Assembly (NCBI RefSeq): GCF_036227605.1
Contig: NZ_CP109487.1
Coordinates: forward strand, 2,604,001 to 2,668,000
Direction of reading: 5' to 3'
DNA from: Streptomyces sp. NBC_01439
GTDB lineage: Bacteria; Actinomycetota; Actinomycetes; Streptomycetales; Streptomycetaceae
Length of the DNA stretch: 64,000 bases
Within the stretch, counting starts at the first letter, position 1. Each line of letters opens with the position of its first letter. A program made the translations under genes and the position numbers. Shown one piece after another: positions 36,107 through 44,695 of the stretch. The notes beneath the pieces were generated by a model, which was not told the DNA's origin, ran no database searches, and saw only the letters and a list, made by a program, of their open reading frames with translations.

Positions 36107-36161
36107 CTTTTCGACGCTAAGCCCGCGTCTCTGGGGTCACCACTCGAACAGCCTAGTGGTA

Positions 36162-36173
36162 GTGACATTTCAC
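36162..36173. promoter_or_regulatory. GntR-regulon box a (GTGACATTTCAC), MFS / S9 peptidase
   Basis: One of six copies of GTGAMATWNYAC in the window. Here it is part of a larger perfect inverted repeat GTGACAT-N5-ATGTCAC (36162-36180). It ends 16 bases before the S9 peptidase ATG, so it overlaps the promoter; the mRNA may be nearly leaderless. Confidence 0.65.
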
Positions 36174-36189
36174 ATGTCACACTACGATC

Positions 36190-38247
36190 ATGGATGACTT
36201 CCTCAGGCTTTCCGCGAGCACGGCCCGCTTCACCTACGGTGCCCCGCGCGCCTTCGCCTTCGGGGACGACGGCCGGCTGCTCTGGTTCCTCCGGTCGACC
36301 GGCCCCGCCGACGCCTTCGACTCGCTCTGGGTGCTCGACACCACCACCGGCGCCGAGACCCGGCTCGCCGATCCCCGCGAACTGTGCCCCGAGCCCGGTC
36401 CCCTTCCCGCGGCCGAGCGCCGACTGCGCGAGCGGACCCGGCTCGTCGCCGCCGGCATCGGCTCGTACGCCCTGTCCGGCGACGGCCTGCGCGCCGCCTT
36501 CGCCCTGTACGGGCGGCTCTTCGAGGTCGCCGCGGGCGGCGCCGGAACCCCGAAGGAGATCCCGGCCGCCGGACCCGCGCTGGACCCGCGGCCGAACGCC
36601 GACGGCTCGCGCACCGCGTACGTCGCCGACGACGTCCTGTACGTCGCCCCGGGCGGCCGGATCAGCCCGGACGACGGGGCCCGCTGGGGCCTCGCCGAAT
36701 TCGCCGCCGCCGAGGAGCTGGGCCGCCACCGGGGCCACTGGTGGTCCCCGGACGGGCTCGCCCTGCTGGCCGCCCGGGTCGACGAATCCGCCCTCCAGCG
36801 GCGTTACTTCGCCGACCCGGCGCACCCGGAGCTGCCGGCCGAGGACTTCGCCTACCCCGAGGCGGGCGGGCCCAACGCCGACGTCCAGCTGTGGGTGCTC
36901 GGCGACGGCGGGACCCGGATACGGCTCGACTGGGACGCCGACGCCTTCCCGTACGTCTCCGAAGCGGGCTGGGAGTCCGCCGACGAGATCCTGCTGACCG
37001 TCCAGGACCAGCTCCAGCAGTGCGTCCTGCTGCTCTCCGCCGACCCGGCCACCGGCCGTACCCGGGAGCTGTCCCGCACCACGCACCCGCAGTGGGTGGA
37101 CCCGCTGGTCCCCGGCACCCCGGCCCGCCTCTCCGACGGACGGATGCTGACCTCCGCCGACACCCCGGGCGGCGCCGCCCGCGCCCTCGCGGTGGACGGC
37201 GAACTGCTCACCGGGGACGGGATCCAGGTCCGCGCCGTGGCCGGGGTCCACGAGGGCCGGCTGCTGATCGAGGCGGGCCTGCGCGACCCGTCCGAGCAGC
37301 AGGTGCTGCTGTTGGACCCGGCGACCGGGGAGCTGACCCCGGTCGCCGACGGGCCCGGCGTGCACTCCGTGTCCGCGTCCGCCGGGACCCTGCTGCTGAC
37401 CACCGCCGACGCCGACGGGGTACGCCGCACGGTACGCACCCCCGACGGGCGGGAGTTCTCCCCCGCCGACCTGTCCGAGCCGCTGCCCTACCGGGTGGAG
37501 GCGGTCCTGGAGCGGGTCACCGAGCGCGGCATCCCCACCGCCCTCGTACTGCCCCGCGATCACGTCCCCGGCCGGCGGCTGCCCGTCCTGGTCGACGGCT
37601 ACGGCGGCCCCGGCATGCAGGACGTCACCGCCGACCCGCGCCGCCGCCAGCACCGCCAGTGGTGGGCCGACCAGGGCTTCGCGGTGGTCACCGTCGACAA
37701 CCGCGGGACCCCCTACGTCTCCCCCGCCCACACGCACGCCATGTACCGCGGCTTCTCCGAGGTCACCCTCGAGGACCAGGTCGCGGCGCTCCACGCGCTC
37801 GCCGCCCGCCACGGCGACCTCGACCTCGGCCGGGTCGGGGTGCGCGGCTGGTCCTACGGCGGCTACCTCGCAGCCATGGCCGTGCTGCGCCGCCCCGACG
37901 TCTTCCACGCGGCGGCGGCCGGGGCCGCGCCGACCGACTTCCGGCACTACGACACGGCGTACACCGAGCGGTACCTGGGCCTTCCGCAGGAGCACCCGGA
38001 GGTCTACGAGCGGGACTCGCTGCTACCCGACGCGCCGAAGCTGTCCCGCCCGCTGCTGCTGATCACGGGCCTGGCCGACGACAACGTCCACCCGTCCCAC
38101 ACCCTGCGCCTCTCCCGGGCGCTGACGGACGCCGGCCGCCCGCACCAGCTGCTGGCCCTCCCCGGCGTCACCCACATGACCCCGGGCGGCACCCGGGAGA
38201 AGCTGATGGCCCTGGAACTGGAGTTCTTCCGTCGGGAACTGTCCTGA
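36190..38247 (+). CDS. S9 family peptidase (prolyl oligopeptidase / dipeptidyl-peptidase IV-like)
   Basis: 685 residues, no signal peptide, so cytoplasmic. The N-terminal two thirds form the beta-propeller of DPP IV-type enzymes; the C-terminal alpha/beta-hydrolase has the nucleophile Ser555 in RGWSYGGYLA, an Asp in LADDNVHPSHT and the His in GVTHMTPGG. Family members cleave after proline in short peptides, which suits digestion of imported collagen peptides. The promoter carries box a of the shared operator set. No ribosome-binding site is visible before the ATG, fitting a leaderless message. Confidence 0.88.
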   Translation: MDDFLRLSASTARFTYGAPRAFAFGDDGRLLWFLRSTGPADAFDSLWVLDTTTGAETRLADPRELCPEPGPLPAAERRLRERTRLVAAGIGSYALSGDGLRAAFALYGRLFEVAAGGAGTPKEIPAAGPALDPRPNADGSRTAYVADDVLYVAPGGRISPDDGARWGLAEFAAAEELGRHRGHWWSPDGLALLAARVDESALQRRYFADPAHPELPAEDFAYPEAGGPNADVQLWVLGDGGTRIRLDWDADAFPYVSEAGWESADEILLTVQDQLQQCVLLLSADPATGRTRELSRTTHPQWVDPLVPGTPARLSDGRMLTSADTPGGAARALAVDGELLTGDGIQVRAVAGVHEGRLLIEAGLRDPSEQQVLLLDPATGELTPVADGPGVHSVSASAGTLLLTTADADGVRRTVRTPDGREFSPADLSEPLPYRVEAVLERVTERGIPTALVLPRDHVPGRRLPVLVDGYGGPGMQDVTADPRRRQHRQWWADQGFAVVTVDNRGTPYVSPAHTHAMYRGFSEVTLEDQVAALHALAARHGDLDLGRVGVRGWSYGGYLAAMAVLRRPDVFHAAAAGAAPTDFRHYDTAYTERYLGLPQEHPEVYERDSLLPDAPKLSRPLLLITGLADDNVHPSHTLRLSRALTDAGRPHQLLALPGVTHMTPGGTREKLMALELEFFRRELS

Positions 38248-38284
38248 GCACGGTCTCTTGTGCCCCGGTGGCCCGGCCGGACGG

Positions 38285-38614
38285 TCAGGGCCGCGGGGCG
38301 AAGACCATCCGGATCAGGGCGGTGAAGGCCACGGCTGCCACCGGCGCGTACCACCAGCGCCGCAGCCGGCCCGTGTTCACGCAGACCGCCGTGAACGCGA
38401 CGGCCAGGAGCTCCACCGACAGGCCGAGCACGGCCATCAGCCGGACGGTCTGCGTCACCGACCGATCCCAGGGCCCCTCGGACTCGGTGAGCAGCGCGCT
38501 GTAAAGGAAGAAGCCCGCCACGGTGTGCAGCGCCAGCAGGAGGACCGCCGATGCGGCCGTCATCGTGCGCAGCGGGTTGCGGTGGACCCTCCCGGACTCC
38601 GGATCAGCAGTCAT
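38285..38614 (-). CDS. Small three-helix membrane protein
   Basis: 109 residues with three hydrophobic segments (MTAASAVLLLALHTVAGFFL, LMAVLGLSVELLAVAFTAVC, YAPVAAVAFTALIRMVF). No family is recognised. The start is ATG at 38614 with AGGG upstream. It lies between the S9 peptidase (convergent) and the end of the opp operon, from which it is separated by a terminator-like hairpin, so it has its own promoter. Confidence 0.65.
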   Translation of the reverse strand: MTADPESGRVHRNPLRTMTAASAVLLLALHTVAGFFLYSALLTESEGPWDRSVTQTVRLMAVLGLSVELLAVAFTAVCVNTGRLRRWWYAPVAAVAFTALIRMVFAPRP

Positions 38615-38652
38615 GGCCAAGACCCTAACCGCGCGGTCGGCACCGTACGGCA

Positions 38653-38684
38653 GTGCCCCGGGGACGCCTTCGGCCCCGGGGCAC
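38653..38684 (-). terminator. Stem-loop at the end of the opp operon
   Basis: Perfect 11-bp stem (GTGCCCCGGGG / CCCCGGGGCAC) with a 10-base loop, 22 bases beyond the stop of the last transporter gene. Confidence 0.7.
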
Positions 38685-38706
38685 CGCCGCTTCCCATGGG
38701 TCCCCG

Positions 38707-39774
38707 TCAGTCACCAGGGAAGTGGCAGGCCACCTCGCGGGAGGCGGCGGGTCGCAGGAGCGGACGGTCGGTGCGACAGATCTGCTGCGCCTTGGGACAG
38801 CGCGGGTGGAAGGTGCAGCCCGGGGGTGGAGCGGCCGGGCTCGGCGGGTCGCCGAGCAGCACGATCCGCTCCCGCCGCCGCTCCGCCGCCGGGTCGGGCA
38901 GCGGGACGGCGGACAACAGCGCTCGGGTGTACGGGTGCTGCGGGTTCTCGTAGAGGGACTTCTTGTCCCCGATCTCCACGATCCGGCCGAGGTACATGAC
39001 GGCGACCCGGTCGCTGACGCGTTTGACCACCGACAGGTCGTGGGCGATGAAGACGTAGGCGAGGCCGAGTTCGGCGCGCAGCCGTTCCATCAGGTTGACG
39101 ATCTGGGCTTGGACGGAGACGTCCAGTGCGGAGACCGGCTCGTCGGCGACGATCAGTCGGGGGCTGGTGGACAGTGCGCGGGCGATGCCGATGCGCTGGG
39201 CCTGGCCGCCGGAGAACTCGTGCGGGTAGCGGTCGATGTGCTCGGGGATCAGGCCGACGAGCTCCATCAGCTCGGCGGCTCGGCGGCGGGCGTCCCCCGC
39301 GCTCCAGCCCTGCACCAGCAGCGGGTCGGAGATGATCCGGGCCACGGTCTGGCGGGGGTTGAGGGAGGAGTGCGGGTCCTGGAAGACCATCTGGACGTGC
39401 TTGCGCAGCGGGCGCATGGCGGACGGGGAGAGGCGGCTGATGTCCCTGCCCTCGAAGGCCACTCGGCCCGAGGTGGGCTCCAGCAGCCGCACCAGCATCC
39501 GGCCGGTGGTGGACTTCCCGCAGCCCGACTCGCCGACCAGGCCGAGGGTCCGGCCGGCCGCCAGGTCGAAGGAGACCCCGTCGACGGCGCGCACGGGCGC
39601 CCCCCGGCGCCCGGTCACGGATCGTCGACCGGGGAAGGTCATGGTGAGGTCCTGTACGGACAGCAGCGGCGCGGCCGGGTCGGGTCCGGCGGCGGCCTCG
39701 GCTACGGCCCGGACTGCAGCCTGAGCTGCTGCCTGATCTGCGGCATTCGCGGAAGGATCGGCTCCGACGGTCAT
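38707..39774 (-). CDS. oppF: Oligopeptide ABC transporter ATP-binding protein (OppF/DppF)
   Basis: Second ATPase of the importer, 355 residues. Walker A GESGCGKST, signature FSGGQAQRIGIARAL, Walker B RLIVADEPVSALD, and the C-terminal Opp/Dpp extension with CTFHPRCPKAQQIC, which binds a further cofactor or stabilises the dimer in this family. ATG 39774 overlaps the oppD stop by four bases. An Ala-rich stretch precedes the ABC domain. Last gene of the five-gene opp operon, inferred to import collagen-derived peptides. Confidence 0.9.
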   Translation of the reverse strand: MTVGADPSANAADQAAAQAAVRAVAEAAAGPDPAAPLLSVQDLTMTFPGRRSVTGRRGAPVRAVDGVSFDLAAGRTLGLVGESGCGKSTTGRMLVRLLEPTSGRVAFEGRDISRLSPSAMRPLRKHVQMVFQDPHSSLNPRQTVARIISDPLLVQGWSAGDARRRAAELMELVGLIPEHIDRYPHEFSGGQAQRIGIARALSTSPRLIVADEPVSALDVSVQAQIVNLMERLRAELGLAYVFIAHDLSVVKRVSDRVAVMYLGRIVEIGDKKSLYENPQHPYTRALLSAVPLPDPAAERRRERIVLLGDPPSPAAPPPGCTFHPRCPKAQQICRTDRPLLRPAASREVACHFPGD

Positions 39775-40832
39775 CGGGACACCCCCGGGGCGGTCGTAGG
39801 GAACACGGGCGCGGGGTCGCCCGGTGGTGTCGCGGCGGATCCCGCGAAATGGCACGCGGCCAGCCGCCCCGACGCGCCGTACGGGACGGGTGCGGGCCGC
39901 TCGGCCGAGCAGCGCGCCCTCCGGTCGTCCGGGCCGGCCGCGGCCACGGGGCAGCGCGGGGCGAAGGCGCAGCCGGGGGCGGGTGCGAGGAGGGAGGGCG
40001 GGGAGCCGGGGATGAAGGGCAGGGGAACGTCGTCGGCGGTGTCGAGGCGGGGCAGCGAGTCGAGCAGGCCCCGGGTGTAGGGATGGGCGGGGTCGGCGAA
40101 CAGCTCGTCCACGGGGGCCCGTTCGGCGGCCCGGCCGCCGTACATGACGAGCACCTCGTGGGCGACGCGGGCTACGACGCCCAGGTCATGGGTGATCATC
40201 ACGACGCCGAGTCCGCGTTCCTGCTGGAGTCGGGCGATCAGTTCCAGGATCTGCGCCTGCACGGTGACGTCCAGGGCGGTGGTCGGCTCGTCGGCGATCA
40301 GCAGGTCGGGTTCGCAGGCCAGGGCCATGGCGATCATGGCGCGTTGGCGCATGCCGCCGGAGAACTGGTGCGGGTACTCCCCGGCGCGGCGGGCCGGTTC
40401 CGGGATGCCGACCTCGCCGAGCATGTCGACGGCGCGCCTGCGGGCGGCGGCCCGGCGGGCCTTGAAGTGCACGCGGTAGTGCTCGGCGATCTGCTCGCCG
40501 ACCGTGTAGTAGGGGTGCAGGCTGGAGAGCGGGTCCTGGAAGATCATGGCCATCCGGCGGCCGCGGACCTTGGACAGTTCCCGTTCCGGCAGCCCGGTCA
40601 GCTCGCGTCCGGCCAGCGCCACGGATCCGCTGACCTCGACCGGGCCGCGGTGCAGGCCCATGACGGCGAGCGAGGTGACGGACTTGCCGGAGCCGGACTC
40701 GCCGACGATGCCGAGGGTGCGGCCGGCCTCGACGGTGAAGCCGATCGAGTCGACGGCCCGCACGGTCCCGCGCCCGGTGGTGAAGGTGACGCTCAGGTCG
40801 CGTACGTCGAGGAGCGGAGCGGCCGTGGCCAT
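39771..40832 (-). CDS. oppD: Oligopeptide ABC transporter ATP-binding protein (OppD/DppD)
   Basis: First ATPase of the importer, 353 residues: Walker [10 protein letters not shown], signature [15 protein letters not shown], Walker [14 protein letters not shown], and the C-terminal [10 protein letters not shown] segment of Opp-type ATPases. The start ATG overlaps the permease stop by one base (TGATG), showing tight coupling. OppD and OppF form the heterodimeric motor. Substrate class is inferred from the operon and its operator. Confidence 0.9.
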   Translation of the reverse strand: MATAAPLLDVRDLSVTFTTGRGTVRAVDSIGFTVEAGRTLGIVGESGSGKSVTSLAVMGLHRGPVEVSGSVALAGRELTGLPERELSKVRGRRMAMIFQDPLSSLHPYYTVGEQIAEHYRVHFKARRAAARRRAVDMLGEVGIPEPARRAGEYPHQFSGGMRQRAMIAMALACEPDLLIADEPTTALDVTVQAQILELIARLQQERGLGVVMITHDLGVVARVAHEVLVMYGGRAAERAPVDELFADPAHPYTRGLLDSLPRLDTADDVPLPFIPGSPPSLLAPAPGCAFAPRCPVAAAGPDDRRARCSAERPAPVPYGASGRLAACHFAGSAATPPGDPAPVFPTTAPGVSR

Positions 40833-41818
40833 CAGTACCTCACTCTCGGGTCGATGACGGCGTACAGGAGGTCGACGAGGAGGTTGGCGACGACGATGAA
40901 GAAGGCGGCGAGCAGGGTGACGCCGAGAACCACGGGCTGGTCGGAGTTGACCAGGGCTCCGTAGAACAGCCGCCCGATGCCGGGGAGTCCGAAGATGGAC
41001 TCGGTGATGACGGCTCCGGCGAGCAGTCCGCCGAGGTCCATGCCGAAGATGGTGAGGATCGGGGTCATGCCGGAGCGCAGCCCGTGTTTGACGACGACCG
41101 TGCGCTCGGGCATGCCCTTGGCGCGGGCGGTGCGGATGTACGGCTCGGCCATCGCCTCGATCATCGAGCCGCGGCTCTGGCGCGCGTACATGGCGGCGTA
41201 GAGCAGGGCGAGCGCGATCCAGGGCAGGGTCAGGTTGGTGGCCCAGGCGAGCGGGTCCTCGGTGAAGGCCCGGTAGGTGGGGTAGGGCAGCAGGCCGGCG
41301 ATGCGGATGACGCCGTAGATGAGCATGACGGAGGTGAAGTACACGGGCAGGGACGCGGCGGCGACGGCGCCGACCATCAGGGCCTTGTCGGTGGCGGTGT
41401 CCTTGCGCAGGGCGGCGGTGACCCCGGCGCCGAGGCCGAGGAGCAGCCACAGCACGGCGGCGCCGACGGCGAGGGAGGCGGAGACCGGGAGCCGGTCCAT
41501 CAGCAGGTCCCACACGGGCAGCGAGTTCTCGTAGCTGTAGCCGAGGCAGGGGAAGTCGCAGGCGACGGCGTACTGGCCGGTTCCCAGGGTCCGGCCGGTG
41601 AAGATGCCGGTGAGGAAGTCGGTGAACTGGCGCCACAGGGGCTGGTCGAGGCCCAGGTACGCGCTTACGTCGGCCAGGCGTTCGGCGCTGCAGGTCTTGC
41701 CGCAGGCGGCCGCGGCCGGGTCGGCGGGCAGGACGTAGAAGATGAGGAAGGTGACGGCGGCGATGGCGAGGAGCACGCCGGCGAGGGCGAGCAGCCGGCG
41801 GGCGAGGTAGAGGATCAA
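40832..41818 (-). CDS. oppB: Oligopeptide ABC transporter permease (OppB/DppB)
   Basis: 328-residue permease with six membrane segments, starting ILYLARRLLALAGVLLAIAA. The coupling EAA region is visible as YIRTARAKGMPERTVVVKHGLRS and the C-terminal LVDLLYAVIDPRVRY is typical of DppB. Two cysteine pairs occur in the long periplasmic loop (CGKTC, CDFPC). The start is TTG at 41818 in a TTGA overlap with the preceding permease stop. Confidence 0.88.
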   Translation of the reverse strand: MILYLARRLLALAGVLLAIAAVTFLIFYVLPADPAAAACGKTCSAERLADVSAYLGLDQPLWRQFTDFLTGIFTGRTLGTGQYAVACDFPCLGYSYENSLPVWDLLMDRLPVSASLAVGAAVLWLLLGLGAGVTAALRKDTATDKALMVGAVAAASLPVYFTSVMLIYGVIRIAGLLPYPTYRAFTEDPLAWATNLTLPWIALALLYAAMYARQSRGSMIEAMAEPYIRTARAKGMPERTVVVKHGLRSGMTPILTIFGMDLGGLLAGAVITESIFGLPGIGRLFYGALVNSDQPVVLGVTLLAAFFIVVANLLVDLLYAVIDPRVRY

Positions 41819-42774
41819 CTGCGGCCGCCCCTCGGGTCGAGGATGTCGCGCAGGGCGTCGCCGAGCAGGGTGAAGGCGAGCACGGCGAGGAAGAGGAAGA
41901 CGCTGGGGATGACGAAGTACATGGGGTCGGTCTCGTAGTAGGCCACGGACTCGGCGATCATCTGGCCCCAGGAGGGGGTGGGCGGGCGGACGCCGACGCC
42001 GAGGTAGCTGAGGGCGGCCTCGGTGCTGATCATTCCGGGGATCAGCAGGGTGGTGTAGGCGATGACCGGGCCCGAGACGCCCGGGAGGATGTCGCGGGTC
42101 AGGATCCGCCAGGGTCCGGAGCCACCCACGCGGGCGGCGTCGACGTACTCGCGGTGTTTGAGGGAGAGGGTCTGGCCGCGGACCACGCGGGCGACGCCGG
42201 GCCAGCCGAAGACCCCGATGACGACCGTCATCAGCACGATCCGGTTGACGTCCTTGGCCACGGACAGCATCGCGATCATGAAGATCAGCGAGGGGAAGGA
42301 CATGGTCAGGTCCATGAGCCGGGACAGGACCGTGTCGGTGCGTCCGCCGAAGTAGCCGGCGGCGATCCCGGCGGCGGTGCCGACGACCACCACGATGGCG
42401 GTGCCGGCGAAGGCGATCAGGAGGGAGACCTGCGCGCCGTGGATGACGCGGGCGAACAGGTCGCGGCCGGTGACGGGTTCGACTCCGAGCCAGTGCTCGG
42501 GGCTGATCCCGCCGAGGGTGCCGAGCGGCTGTCCCCCGAGGTAGGGGTCGATGGCGGTCTTGTCGAACTCGCTGGGGGACCAGCCGCCGAGGGCGCCCAG
42601 CCAGGGGGCGGTGACGGCCATGAGGACGAAGAGGAGGACGACGCCGAGGCTGACGCGGACGGCGGGGCGGCGGCGGAGTTCGCGCCGGGCGAGCTGCCAG
42701 GGGCTGCTGCCGGGCGCTGCGGCGGGCCGGGCCGGGGCGGGGTCGGGGACCGGTGCCGGTGCTGTGGTGGTCAT
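41815..42774 (-). CDS. oppC: Oligopeptide ABC transporter permease (OppC/DppC)
   Basis: 319 residues. A Pro/Ala-rich N-terminal tail, then a membrane segment (VSLGVVLLFVLMAVTAPWLG), a periplasmic loop with HWLGVEPVTGRDLFARV, five further segments and the EAA-type loop YVDAARVGGSGPWRILTRDILP. Ends DALRDILDPRG, diagnostic of DppC. It follows oppA by 23 bases and is coupled to oppB. The order A-C-B-D-F differs from the more usual A-B-C-D-F. Confidence 0.88.
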   Translation of the reverse strand: MTTTAPAPVPDPAPARPAAAPGSSPWQLARRELRRRPAVRVSLGVVLLFVLMAVTAPWLGALGGWSPSEFDKTAIDPYLGGQPLGTLGGISPEHWLGVEPVTGRDLFARVIHGAQVSLLIAFAGTAIVVVVGTAAGIAAGYFGGRTDTVLSRLMDLTMSFPSLIFMIAMLSVAKDVNRIVLMTVVIGVFGWPGVARVVRGQTLSLKHREYVDAARVGGSGPWRILTRDILPGVSGPVIAYTTLLIPGMISTEAALSYLGVGVRPPTPSWGQMIAESVAYYETDPMYFVIPSVFLFLAVLAFTLLGDALRDILDPRGGRS

Positions 42775-42797
42775 GGCCGCGGGGATCCTTCGGGCCC

Positions 42798-44540
42798 TCA
42801 GCCCTGGCTCTTCGAGGGGTCCTTGAGGCCGACGGTCCCGTAGTCGATGGTGCCGGTCCACACCGGGTGGCCGAAGGCGCCCGCGATGTTGGTGCCGACG
42901 AGAAGGGGCTTGCGCTCCAGGAGGAGCGGGACGTTCGGGGACTTGGCCATCAGGGCGGCGTCGAGGTCGATCCAGGCCCGGTTGGCCTCCTTGGCGTCGG
43001 CCATGGCGTTGATCTCGTCGATCCGCTTCGTGGTGGCCTCGTCGCGGAACTGGCTGTAGTTGCCCTGGTTTCCCTTCTCCTTGATGGTGCGTCCGTCGAA
43101 GACGAACGGGATCCAGGTGGAGCCGGAGGGGTAGTCGGGGCACCAGCCGGTGAGGGTCATGTCGGGGGTGGTGGAGAGGTCGCCGATGACGTCGTAGTAG
43201 GCGCCCGGGTCGACGGTGTCGATGACGACCTCGATGCCGGCGCGGGACAGGCCCTGCTGGATGGCTTCGGCCTTGCCCTTGTCGCCGGTGGAGACGGAGA
43301 GGGAGACCTTCAGGGACTCCTTGCCGGCGGCCTTGAGGAGTTCCTTGGCCTTGGTCGGGTCGCCGGCCGGGGCGATCTTCAGGACGTCGGCCTGCTTGCC
43401 TCCGGAGAGGGCCGGCGGGAGGTAGGCGGTGGCGATCTCGTTGAGGGCCGGGCCGCCGCCCGCGGTGATGACGGCCTCCTTGTCGACGGCGTACTGCATG
43501 GCCTCGCGGACCTTCGGGTCGTTGAAGGGGGCGCGGGAGTTGTTCAGGTGCAGCATTTCCGTACAGCCCTGGGACTCGGCGAGCAGCCGGGCCTTGATCT
43601 CCGGCTTGGGCAGCACCTTGGGGGCGCTCTCGGGGCGCATGTCGGCGTACTGGACGGTGGAGGCGTCGGCGCCCTCGCCGGCGATGATCCGGTCGTCGAT
43701 CTGGCCGCCCTTGAGGCCCATGACCACCACGAAACGGTCCGGGTAGGCCTTGCGGACGGTGTCGGTCCCCGGGTCCCAGTGCTCGTTGCGGACCAGGACC
43801 AGCTTCTTGTCGCGGTCGTACGACTCGATCTTGTACGGGCCGGAGGAGAAGGGGCGGGCGTCGTACTGGGTGCCCTTCTCCTGGGCCGGGGGCACGGGCG
43901 CGAAGGTCGGCAGGGTGGCGGTCGCGGAGAACTCGGCCACCGGGCGCTTCAGTTCGAAGACGATCGTGCGGTCGTCGGGGGTCTTGACGGAGTCCAGGTG
44001 CTGCCCCTGGAGCGGGCCCTTGTAGCCCTCGGTCCCGGCCAGGTACTGGGCGGCGTAGTCGGGGCCGCCGGTGAGGTCGGGGCTGAAGGACCGCTCGACG
44101 TTGTACTTGACGTCCTGGGCCTTGACCGGCGTGCCGTCCTCGTACTTGACGCCCTCCTTCAGGGTGAAGGTCCAGGTGCGGCCGCCGTTGGAGGGGGTGC
44201 CGAGGTCGGTGGCGAGGTCGGGGACCAGCTCGCTGCCGGCCTTGCCGGGTTCGGCCTTGAAGGTGACGAGCGTGCGGTAGAGCAGCCGGGTGCCGAAGTC
44301 CATGGTCGGCATGGTCCAGTTGCGGGCGGGGTCGAGGTGCGCGAAGTCCTGGTTGGACAGGACGGTGAGGGTGCCGCCCTTGACCGGGGTCCCGCCGAGG
44401 ACCTTGCCGTCGTTGGCGGCGGCGGGGTTGACGCCGCCCGCACCGGACGGGCCCTTCTTGGTGTCGGAGCAGCCCGAGGCGCCGAGTGCGAGAGCCGCCA
44501 CCAGGGCGGTGGCGAGGGCGAGTTGGGTGCGCTTGGTCAT
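42798..44540 (-). CDS. oppA: Oligopeptide-binding lipoprotein (OppA/DppA family 5)
   Basis: 580-residue extracellular solute-binding protein of family 5. The signal peptide LALATALVAALALGASGC ends in the lipobox GASGC, so it is anchored to the outer face of the membrane. Family features: PVKGGTLTVLSNQDFAHLDP, WTFTLKEGVKYEDGTPVKAQDV, VREAMQYAVDKEAVI. ATG 44540 has GGAG five bases upstream. Box b (GTGAAATTGCAC) lies 53 bases further up, shared with the divergent nucleotidase. Placement suggests it captures Pro/Hyp-containing peptides, though Opp specificity cannot be read from sequence. Confidence 0.9.
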   Translation of the reverse strand: MTKRTQLALATALVAALALGASGCSDTKKGPSGAGGVNPAAANDGKVLGGTPVKGGTLTVLSNQDFAHLDPARNWTMPTMDFGTRLLYRTLVTFKAEPGKAGSELVPDLATDLGTPSNGGRTWTFTLKEGVKYEDGTPVKAQDVKYNVERSFSPDLTGGPDYAAQYLAGTEGYKGPLQGQHLDSVKTPDDRTIVFELKRPVAEFSATATLPTFAPVPPAQEKGTQYDARPFSSGPYKIESYDRDKKLVLVRNEHWDPGTDTVRKAYPDRFVVVMGLKGGQIDDRIIAGEGADASTVQYADMRPESAPKVLPKPEIKARLLAESQGCTEMLHLNNSRAPFNDPKVREAMQYAVDKEAVITAGGGPALNEIATAYLPPALSGGKQADVLKIAPAGDPTKAKELLKAAGKESLKVSLSVSTGDKGKAEAIQQGLSRAGIEVVIDTVDPGAYYDVIGDLSTTPDMTLTGWCPDYPSGSTWIPFVFDGRTIKEKGNQGNYSQFRDEATTKRIDEINAMADAKEANRAWIDLDAALMAKSPNVPLLLERKPLLVGTNIAGAFGHPVWTGTIDYGTVGLKDPSKSQG

Positions 44541-44579
44541 GGTCACTCCAGTGAAGGGCCGCGCTCTAGGATGTGACCG

Positions 44580-44611
44580 GTAACATAGTAATGTGAAATT
44601 GCACTGACAAG
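44580..44611. repeat. 32-bp repeat, copy 1 (identical to 57104-57135), holding operator box b
   Basis: Thirty-two bases identical to those at 57104-57135, 12.5 kb away. Both copies lie in divergent promoters of collagen-utilisation genes and hold the box GTGAAATTGCAC (here 44593-44604). Conservation beyond the 12-bp core suggests the full operator plus a promoter element is shared, or a recent copy. Confidence 0.8.
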
Positions 44612-44695
44612 GGGTTGGTGCCGCCGTTATCCAGCCGTGTCCAAAGCGGCCGGTCGCGGCGCGTCGGCACGACAGCCGACCCGGCGGGCGGGAAC